From Leptolyngbyaceae cyanobacterium CSU_1_4 (GTDB lineage Bacteria; Cyanobacteriota; Cyanobacteriia; Elainellales; Elainellaceae), in contig JAAUPA010000018.1 in the NCBI GenBank assembly GCA_012034615.1, positions 1 through 34,791 on the forward strand: 34,791 bases of DNA, in the 5' to 3' direction. Each line of letters opens with the position of its first letter. Within the stretch, counting starts at the first letter, position 1. Position numbers and translations under genes: made by a program. Of the stretch, positions 28,189 to 34,791 are shown in pieces. The notes beneath the pieces were generated by a model. That model was not told the DNA's origin. It was given only the letters and a program-made list of their open reading frames with translations, and ran no database searches.

Positions 28189-28386
28189 TCAAGAATCGGC
28201 TGAAGGGAAGTCAGGAGGCGTGATTTTAAGAATGGGCAGCCGATCGCCCCGAAAAATTTCCTCACTCGCTGTGCCCAACTCTTGCAAGGCAGTGGCGATC
28301 GCTTTCGCCCCCAATATTCCCAGTAGCAAAGGAGCCGTGCCCAAGCCGACCCAAACCCCAGTCCATTGTTTCGAGTGTGTCTTCAT
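28189..28386 (-). CDS. small single-helix membrane protein, conserved-looking
   Basis: A 65-aa protein starting MKTHSKQWTGVWVGLG, with one hydrophobic glycine-rich helix (about residues 10-32) and a short amphipathic end containing EEIFRGDRLPIL. The clean start, membrane helix and amphipathic follow-on look like a genuine small envelope protein; the function is unknown. It lies alone on the minus strand between two plus-strand genes. It ends at 28189. No strong Shine-Dalgarno is seen near its ATG (GAGGG lies about 13 nt upstream). Confidence 0.6.
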   Translation of the reverse strand: MKTHSKQWTGVWVGLGTAPLLLGILGAKAIATALQELGTASEEIFRGDRLPILKITPPDFPSADS

Positions 28387-28413
28387 TGTTTCGATCGCCC
28401 TCGCGTCTTTTCA

Positions 28414-28438
28414 TTTAAAGTCCAATTTTAAAGTCCAA
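28414..28438. repeat. 13-bp direct repeat upstream of the small membrane protein
   Basis: TTTAAAGTCCAA occurs twice, one base apart (28414-28425 and 28427-28438), 28-52 bp upstream of the small membrane protein's ATG. It could be an operator half-site pair or simple duplication. Confidence 0.5.
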
Positions 28439-28586
28439 ATCCTTTGGATTCCCAAGGCTCACTTCCGTAGCTTATGGTAAAACATCATTAAGATCACGCG
28501 AGACTTATGTTGTATTGCCAAGTTGAGGGTATGCTTTATCGCTATGCTCCAGCGTCTGTGAAATCCGCGAAAGCGGTAGGGTTTCC

Positions 28587-31500
28587 ATGTCCAACACTGC
28601 TCAAAAATATGCCTTCTCAGGTCAAGAATCATCGTTAGGACGATGGATTATCGAAACGATCGGCTTTCCCGGAATGCGGCTTAAGCTACAAGTTCGAGGC
28701 AACGACTTACGCATTCTCTGTGAAGGAGAACCTTGTCCTAGACGCACCGATATTCAGTTGCGGTTAATTCCTGCCCTTCAGAAAAAAGACCTCAACACCC
28801 TCATTCCAGCCTATCAGCCACAGATCTATCGAGTTCAGCTTTATGGACGGTTAAACGGACAATCTGCACCCGATTGGAAAGCTTCCATTCACCTTGACCA
28901 GATCGATCGCCACCTAGAACAGCTCAAGCGTTCCCTCCAGCTTTTGCCACCAGAATTAGGGGTAGCCGCGAAAGAGCCAGAAGAGCCACCAGAACAGCTT
29001 TCGCCAGAGGCTTCTGCTCCTTCTTCTGATCCCTTTATTACCACGGCAGAAGAAGCCGCTCTTTTCCTTTCTAACCGCAACTTGGCAAAGCGCGGCAATG
29101 AAATGGCGATCGCCCTCTACCTCAGCGAAGCCTTAACCGACTTGGGCGTTGCCGTGCAAGTTAGTGCCAAAACTCTCCCTTATGCACCCGCGGCTGCCGT
29201 TCATGCTCTGCCCGACGATGTGCCCGACTTGTGGACTACGAAACGGCTATGGGTCATGTGCGAGGCTCCCTATAGTCCAGAAGCGTCTTTGATTAGCGAA
29301 CCTTTAACCCAAAAGCTACGAGATTTAGAAGTCGAAGGGTTTCGGGATGCAGTCATTATGTTTCGGGTGGTGGGCGAAACCCAAACCGACTGGCTGCTGC
29401 GAGTAGATCTGACTCCGCCGGGCGAAATGCTGCGTGAGTGGGCACGCTGGGGCGATGCAGAGGCAATTCAACGATTGCTGAACCAGGAATTGCAGCCTGC
29501 TGGGTTTCAAGTGTGTACGGCAACCTTGACCGACTTGACCTTGCATTTATTTTGTGCCACTTTGCCGCTTTCTTCCACAATTCCTGATCAAAAGCGAATT
29601 CGCGCAGAAGTGGGTTTGTTCCTAGAAGCTCTTGCGCCTCAAGGCATTCAGGCTGCCAGCCTATATGGACAGGTTAAGGGCAGCGAGGCTCCGGCATGGG
29701 TGGAATGGTTAGATTTACCGGCTTCAGTTCATTCAGAGTTGGCAGAACCGGTGTTGACCTTGGCACAGAGCCAAGATTGGGGGCGATCGCCTTTTTGCTC
29801 CATCGGTTGCTCAATCCTAATTTGGGTCAGTACTTGGCAACGGGCGGGACACGGCTTCAGCTTTTGCCCAAGAACAATCTGCTGCACATTATGAGCGAGG
29901 CGTATCTTTGTCCGGATAAGCAAGCCGTGTGTAGCACAGTCATTCGGTTTTTAAAGCCACTCCAGCTTCCTCATTTGGCTGGCGTGCGCATTTATGGGCG
30001 GCGATCGGGCGAAAAGCATCCACTGTGGAAATTTGGCTCAGATTTTATCAGCCGCGACTCTTTGTCGGTTGCTCAACAAGACAGTCTCGAACCTGAAGCA
30101 ATGCCAGAGTTTCTTGCCACAGCAGACTACCTCAATGATCTATTGCCGCCCCAAGAAGACTTAGACTTGACCTTGACCGAGATTCAGGTGACTTGGCAGA
30201 AGTCACGCAACTGGATTCATGCTCTACTTCAGACTGGATTAACCCGATCGCAGCTTTTCTCAGTGCCCCCAGAAGCTCAAGCGGCGATCGCCCTGCCGGG
30301 ACAAGTGAGCTACCACGGCACAAAAGTCGCCCTCGTTTGGAGCGCCATTGGGGTTGTCTTGACCCTCCAAACTAATTGGCTGTTGGGTCAAGTGGTGCGT
30401 GCCCAACCCAATCAAACCGTGGCACAAACGCAGCCCATTGTTGTTTCTGCACCCAGCCCACTCAGCCCAGCGCCCCCTCTAGTGTCTCCCGCTTCTCCCC
30501 CCCCTCAAAAACACGGAGGCTGTATTCAACTCTGACGGCTTTACCCAATGGGGATCTGAACCTGCCACTAAGGGTTCCATTAGCACCGTTACAGATCCAA
30601 CGACCGCGCCGATCTTGCCATCTTTGCCCTACACGCCCCCCAACCCCAAAGCCGATCTTGCCACTGCGGCGCTCTTGACCCAGTTGCCCTTACCCACCTT
30701 CAACAGCCGTCAAATCGACGAAAAGATCCAGCTTTACTATCAGTATTTGGAAAAATTTGGCACGCCAGATGTCTTGATAGTGGGCAGTTCTAGGGCTCTA
30801 CGGGGCGTTGATCCGATCGCCCTGAGAGAAGCTTTGGCTGCCTTGGGCTATGCCAATGTTAAGGTCTTTAATTTTGGGCTCAATGGGGCAACAGCTCAAG
30901 TAGTTGATTTATTGGTTCAAAAGATTTTGACTCCCACGCAACTTCCCCGCATGATTTTGTGGGCAGACGGGGCGCGGGCATTGAACAGTGGCGCTGTAGA
31001 CGCAACCTATGATGGCATTGTGTCATCTGCGGCTTACCGCCAACTCATGGCAGGCACATTGCCCATTCCTAAAACGGCTCTTGCCCCCGATGCACCTGAT
31101 CCAACCCCGATCGCCCCTCGCAGCAGCATCAACCAAACCTTAACTGAAAGCTATGCCACGATCGATCGCACGTTTAGCCAACAGTTGTCCAATATTTCAG
31201 GCACCTATTCAGAGCGCGATCGCTTAAAGCATCTCTTTCAACAGCAATTTGGAGCCTTTTTTCCTCAGTCTGCCCCCCTAGCACCTGAAGGCATACCTGA
31301 TCCCCTGCAACCACCGCCTCACCCCAGCGATTCTGCCCCAGTCGCCAAGCCAAGTGAGCCACTGGTCAATAGTGATGGATTTCTTTCCTTAGCGTTGCAA
31401 TTTAACCCTGCCACTTATTATCAAAAATATGCCAAAGTGGCAGGCTCTTACGACAGCGACTATGAACAGTTTCAAATTGCGGGTAAGCAAGAGGCGGCGC

Positions 31501-31802
31501 TGCAATCGTTGCTCCAGTTTGCTCAAGCTCAAAAAATCCCGGTCGTGTTCATTAATCTGCCTCTGACCGATCAGTATTTAGACCCCGTGCGATCGGAATA
31601 CGAGCAACAGTTTAAACAATCCATGTTGAGCCTTTCCATGAGCCAGTCGAGGGGGTTTACGTTTAGAGATTTGGGCGATCGCTGGATCACCGAACACCGC
31701 TACTTCTCCGACCCTAGCCACCTTAATCGCTATGGAGCCTATGCCATTTCTAAGCACCTCGCCCAAGACCCCATGATTCCTTGGATCAAGAAAAAGAAGT
31801 AA
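28587..31802 (+). CDS. DUF1574 protein: four N-terminal repeats, one TM helix, SGNH-like C-terminal domain (two frame breaks)
   Basis: Repaired length is about 1071 aa. One G is missing at 29779-29783 (restores DWGAIAFLLHRLL) and one C is extra at 30497-30504 (restores PPLKNTEAVFNSDG). The first 500 residues contain four degenerate modules, each with a strand like LRILCEGEPCP and a later strand like VQLYGRLNGQSAPDW. A membrane helix lies near 580-604, then a Pro-rich linker. The C-terminal domain has GSSRALRG (serine near 734), NFGLNG and DPSHLNRYG (Asp and His near 1042 and 1045), matching the Ser and DxxH blocks of SGNH hydrolases and O-acetyltransferases. Activity on cell-surface sugars is inferred from the fold and nearby glycosyltransferases. 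Confidence 0.85.
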
Positions 31803-31837
31803 GACTCGAACTCTCTGACTATTGCCCCAACTTACAG

Positions 31838-32461
31838 CTAATCTCCAGAAAAAATATCCCGCCGCACGTAAGGATAATCAGACACCCACAAGTTATACTC
31901 TGGCAAATAGATGTCCGACACCTTCGCAATACGTCCCAAATCCGCTCGTTGAGACATCACAATCATTTCTGCAATATCACCCGGACGAATGGCTCGATGA
32001 TCCCGCTTCAGAGGCACTTGCAACCGGGTCGAAAACCCCGACTCGTCACCCACTTCCAGGTTCAAACAACGCTCCCGATTTTCTACTACAACCAATTCGC
32101 CCCGTTTATTAGTTTTTTCTTCAGTGCCCACCAGTTCTTCAGTAATAAAAATATCTAAAACCTCGCCCTGCCAAAAGCCACAGTATTGATAGCGACGATT
32201 GTCAAAATTGCGGCGACTCGCCACCACCACCGGGCTCCAAAACCAGTAGAAGCCTGCCCCAATGCCCAATACCAACGCAAACACATCAAACCACTCGCCC
32301 AAAAAGGTTCTGAGCGTCAGTGCTGCCACAATACCAGTGACCGAGATCAACACTCGCCGTAGCAAATCAGACAAATTGCCCCAGCTATAGCGATATTGAT
32401 CGCCTGTGGCGGTTAGAGGAATCAGTTCTTCAAATTTTTGGCGAGTCAGAGGAATCAGCAT
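31838..32461 (-). CDS. conserved cyanobacterial two-helix membrane protein
   Basis: A 207-aa protein starting MLIPLTRQKFEELIPLTATG. Two hydrophobic helices lie close together (about residues 35-80, around VLISVTGIVAALTL and DVFALVLGIGAGFYWFW). A beta-rich cytoplasmic or stromal domain follows (GEVLDIFITEEL, CLNLEVGDESGF, RLQVPLKRDHRAIRPGD), ending in VSDYPYVRRDIF. Proteins of this type have sometimes been labelled as transport permeases without evidence; I assign no function. ATG 32461 is preferred to an upstream TTG because the family begins at MLIPLT. It converges on the DUF1574 gene with 35 bp between. Confidence 0.8.
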   Translation of the reverse strand: MLIPLTRQKFEELIPLTATGDQYRYSWGNLSDLLRRVLISVTGIVAALTLRTFLGEWFDVFALVLGIGAGFYWFWSPVVVASRRNFDNRRYQYCGFWQGEVLDIFITEELVGTEEKTNKRGELVVVENRERCLNLEVGDESGFSTRLQVPLKRDHRAIRPGDIAEMIVMSQRADLGRIAKVSDIYLPEYNLWVSDYPYVRRDIFSGD

Positions 32462-32825
32462 AGAGGGCAAAAGGAGAAGCTCAGTAAATCTAATGGGTCA
32501 ACTTGTAGATCATGGACGGAGTCATCTTCTAAGAGGCGGCAATGGCTCATTGTCTCATGCTCGATAAAAGTATATCCACTGATTTTTCCTGGCTTTCAGA
32601 AAACAAGTTCAGTGCTTATGAGGACGTGTGGCTAGGGCGGCTTAGGACACAATCAAAACAATTCTGAAGAACGCATTCGGAAGAGCTAAGCAACTAGGGG
32701 GCAATTCTGTTGTTTTAGCTTTTCTGGTTAGGAAAGCGTCCTTACAGTCAAACTGCCTGACCTCGGGGGCTTATGGGGTCAGGCTATTTTTGTCTGCCTA
32801 ATTTTTTACTTTTTGTGATGAAAAC
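32462..32825. other. gene-free region between the two-helix protein and the CAAD gene
   Basis: About 360 bp with no convincing protein gene; the short open frames lack ribosome sites and family-like sequence. It holds the minus-strand promoter region of the two-helix protein and the plus-strand hairpin and terminator elements listed separately. Confidence 0.55.
32684..32791 (+). ncRNA. candidate plus-strand RNA with two hairpins and a strong terminator
   Basis: Two structures follow each other in a gene-free gap: AGCTAA-g-CAAC paired with GTTG-tt-TTAGCT (32684-32720, followed by TTT), then GCCTGACC (32755-32762) paired with GGTCAGGC (32777-32784) followed by TATTTTT (32785-32791). The second is a textbook intrinsic terminator, yet the only plus-strand gene upstream ends 950 bp away, with an opposing gene between. 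An independent short RNA starting in about 32500-32680 is the simplest reading. No RNA family was recognised and the promoter is unclear. Confidence 0.35.
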
Positions 32826-32852
32826 AGCCCTCTCCCCACAGGGAAAAGGGCT
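32821..32852 (-). terminator. strong intrinsic terminator of the CAAD gene
   Basis: On the minus strand AGCCCTTTTCCC and GGGGAGAGGGCT form a 12-bp stem (two G-T pairs) closed by the triloop TGT and followed by GTTTT. It begins about 48 bp past the CAAD stop codon. Confidence 0.8.
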
Positions 32853-32900
32853 TTGTCAACCAGGAATCTGGGTGAGTATGGGTCAGGAGTCACTCAGGCT

Positions 32901-33344
32901 CTAGATCTCAGAGCGTTTACCGAGAACCTGCTCTTTCAGAGATTCAAACCCTTCACCCAATTCTTTGCGAGTGGACTCTTTTAAGGCATAGCGGTAAATG
33001 AACCAGGCAGAGTAGGACATGCCGACTAGCTCAAATAAGGGAGATAGAAGAGGAATGTCGTTAATGGCACCAATGATTGCCAATAAAAGCTTGACTGCAA
33101 TGATGGATGCAATCACAAGGCTAACCGTAATAATGGGACGGCGATATTCCCCAAAGAATTCTGTCAAATAGTCGGGCAAATTCGCTAGGAACGTTGAGAT
33201 TTTATCGGTGGCTTCTTTCCATTGTTCGTTAGTTTCAGACGACGAGTAAGAAGTCAGACTTCCCCGTTCTTCATTGTCATTCATTATTATTTGCTCCGTT
33301 ACGTATTCTGGTGAGTTGGTATCTTGCATGACTTCAGACTCCAT
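32901..33344 (-). CDS. CAAD-domain (CURT1-like) thylakoid membrane protein
   Basis: A 147-aa protein. After a polar, acidic N-terminus of about 65 residues comes an amphipathic helix (ATDKISTFLANLPDYLTEFFGEY). Two closely spaced membrane helices follow (about residues 70-115, IITVSLVIASIIAVKLLLAI and LLSPLFELVGMSYSAWFIYR), then a charged amphipathic helix (RKELGEGFESLKEQVLG). This is the CAAD layout, shared with plant CURT1 proteins that bend thylakoid membranes at grana margins. The start at ATG 33344 is set by AGAGG 7 nt upstream. It has its own promoter and terminator, so it is probably monocistronic. Confidence 0.9.
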   Translation of the reverse strand: MESEVMQDTNSPEYVTEQIIMNDNEERGSLTSYSSSETNEQWKEATDKISTFLANLPDYLTEFFGEYRRPIITVSLVIASIIAVKLLLAIIGAINDIPLLSPLFELVGMSYSAWFIYRYALKESTRKELGEGFESLKEQVLGKRSEI

Positions 33345-33386
33345 AGTGATACCTCTTAATGGCAATCTAAACAACTTTATTGTGAG

Positions 33387-33415
33387 AGAATAGCTCAGAT
33401 TTGGACTAGCGCCAA
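33387..33415 (-). promoter_or_regulatory. sigma-70-type promoter of the CAAD gene
   Basis: On the minus strand TTGGCG (33415-33410) and TATTCT (33392-33387) are separated by exactly 17 bp and lie 43 bp upstream of the CAAD ATG. Confidence 0.6.
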
Positions 33416-33668
33416 CCTTGAGTTACAAAATTGTTTTTTCGAGGATTGGGTAATCACAACTAAATGCTAAAGCTGGACAAATCTTTGCTGACTTAATTCA
33501 TTCTTTATCTCAATGTTTATCCCCATGGAGGTGAACTAAAACTTGGTTAGTCTGATACCAAAGCCAATCTTAGGTTTTAGCTTATATGACCCTAAGATAG
33601 AGTTTGGCGAATTGCAAGTAGGGGTTACAAATTTGTGATGATTAGGGGCAATTTTGTTGGGCTAGCCT
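33416..33668. other. intergenic region between lpxB and the CAAD gene
   Basis: About 250 bp of AT-rich sequence with no plausible gene. I found no clear terminator for lpxB in it. Confidence 0.5.
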
Positions 33669-34791
33669 CTAGCGATCGCCATTCCTATTGACCATGCTTA
33701 AGACCTCTTGGGCAGCGCGATCGCACACGCCGACGGTTCCTAATTCTTGCCGCATCCGTTGATACCCTGCCAGCATGGTGGCGCGCCGCTGTGGGTTGGA
33801 AAGAATTTCTAAAGCTTCTTGAGCAATTCGATCTGGCGTGGCAGCGGTTTGGAGCAGTTCAGGGACGATTTCCTCCATAAGCACCAGGTTGGGTGGTGAG
33901 GCGAAGGGAATCGCTAGTTTGAGAAGATGTTTGGCAATCCAGGCGGTGAGGTCATTGAGCCGATAGGTGATGACTTGAGGAACATTAAGCAAAGCAGTTT
34001 CGAGGTTGACTGTACCCGATTTAGCGATCGCCAAATCAGTGGCTGCAATGACCGTTTGAGAGGAATGAGACTGTTTCGAGACAATGGTCGCTTGCAGTCC
34101 ATATTGTCGAATGGCTTGTTCTAAGGGCGGTCGGTAAGTTTCTAAAGACAACGGAATCCAAAAATGGACGAGGGGCAGCTTTGCCTGAATCTGCTGGGCG
34201 GCGGCAAAGATGAGAGGCAGAACATACTGGATTTCTTGGGGGCGAGAGGCAGGGATCAGGGCGATCGCCAGTTGAGCTGATGCGATCCCCAGGGCTTGAC
34301 GCGCTTGTTCGCGAGTAGGAGCCGTTGCCATACAATCGACCAGAGGATGCCCAACCCAAGTGACATTGCCGCCTTTTTTGGTAGTATTCTGCTTCTCCTT
34401 TAAAGATGGCAAGAAGGCGATCGCTCATGCGGAGGATGCGCTGGGTATTGCGATCGCTGAGAGACCAAACCCATTCTTGGGGAGCAATGTAATAAACAGT
34501 AGGAACATGGGGGAGGCAGGTGCGAATGAAGCTGCCAATCCCTAGGTTAGGGCCAAAGTAATCAATCAAGATCACGATATCGGGAGGATGGACTTGGAGG
34601 TGGCGTTTGGCTCGGCGCTGAACTTGGAGGGTGGAAAAAACATGGGGAAGAGATTCGAGGATGCCGATGGAACTAATGGTGGTGGTGTCGGCGAGGAGAG
34701 TGGCACCCGCCTGGGACATGCGATCGCCCCCAAAGCCGTAATTTCAAGCGTGATCCCTTGGCTCACGGCTTGGCGATGGAGGGATTGGATG
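33669..34791 (-). CDS. lpxB: lipid-A-disaccharide synthase, 5' end missing (two frame breaks)
   Basis: Transfers a UDP-linked diacylglucosamine to lipid X to make the lipid A disaccharide, at the inner membrane. The window holds about 374 C-terminal residues; about 15-20 N-terminal residues lie beyond the right edge. Motifs seen: LADTTTISSIGILESLPH, ILIDYFGPN, YYIAPQEWVW, VGHPLVD, IPASRPQEI, and the C-terminal AKSGTVNLETAL and PNLVLMEEIVPELLQ. Frame breaks: one base missing in the run at 34731-34727 (restores LGGDRMSQAG) and one A missing in the run at 34379-34374 (restores YYQKKGGNVTWVGH). As read, the pieces are 34719-34036 and 34412-33669. It is normally preceded by lpxA in cyanobacteria. 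Confidence 0.92.

Noticed and set aside
28103-28480. 125-aa plus-strand open frame
   Set aside because: It overlaps the better-supported 65-aa minus-strand membrane protein and has no protein-like character.
32438-32635. 65-aa plus-strand open frame
   Set aside because: No ribosome site, overlaps the start of the two-helix gene, and its composition is not protein-like.
32755-32791. tRNA or SRP RNA
   Set aside because: No cloverleaf, T-loop (GTTCGA) or SRP core motif could be found around the hairpin.

Overview
The window is chromosomal DNA from a cyanobacterium. The evidence is a psbI gene, a CAAD/CURT1-type thylakoid protein, several small protein families found mainly in cyanobacteria (DUF3769, DUF1574, TMEM14-like, Mo-nitrogenase C-terminal domain), the clpP-clpX and asd-dapA-rnj arrangements, and a very high density of the HIP1 palindrome GCGATCGC and its core. 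The genus cannot be fixed from the sequence. No rRNA, tRNA, CRISPR array or complete transposase was found.

Layout. 1-3000: a short 29-bp tandem repeat, a DUF815 ATPase, a TMEM14-like membrane protein, a small ORF broken by an amber codon, a Mo-nitrogenase C-terminal-domain protein, and a gene-free stretch holding a candidate small RNA. 3036-7034 (minus): asd, dapA and rnj (lysine/threonine precursor synthesis plus RNase J). 7513-11347 (plus, divergent): tig, clpP, clpX (folding and proteolysis). 11444-13224: two convergent alpha/beta hydrolases whose ends overlap by 4 bp. 13282-17326 (minus): pstS-pstC-pstA-pstB, the high-affinity phosphate importer, preceded by four octamers at an exact 11-bp period (a candidate Pho box) and a -10 element. 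17513-22320: a DCC/DUF393 protein, psbI, an LptD-like DUF3769 protein, comFC and infC. 22438-23529: the wreck of a TIR-NB-ARC (STAND/NLR-like, probable defence) gene, carrying a 147-bp MITE-like element with 8-bp target duplications. 23668-31802: a putative surface-polysaccharide region with GT2 and GT4 glycosyltransferases, a large single-pass protein, a small membrane protein, and a DUF1574 protein that combines four degenerate N-terminal repeats with a C-terminal SGNH-type domain. 31838-34791 (minus): a conserved membrane protein, a CAAD-domain protein and the 3' part of lpxB, which runs off the right edge.

Most important caution: at least eleven conserved genes or gene parts are split by single-base changes, nearly all in homopolymer runs (rnj, alpha/beta hydrolase x2, pstS, DUF3769 x2, comFC, DUF1574 x2, lpxB x2, probably the tig tail). 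Several of these genes are normally essential, so I read the breaks as base-calling errors and annotate the repaired genes across the full span. The TIR-NB-ARC gene is different: stop codons plus an inserted element point to real decay.

Most interesting biology: the precise MITE insertion in a decaying TIR-NLR gene, the four-box phosphate operator, the repeat-plus-SGNH architecture of the DUF1574 protein beside glycosyltransferases, and two possible unannotated plus-strand RNAs ending in intrinsic terminators.
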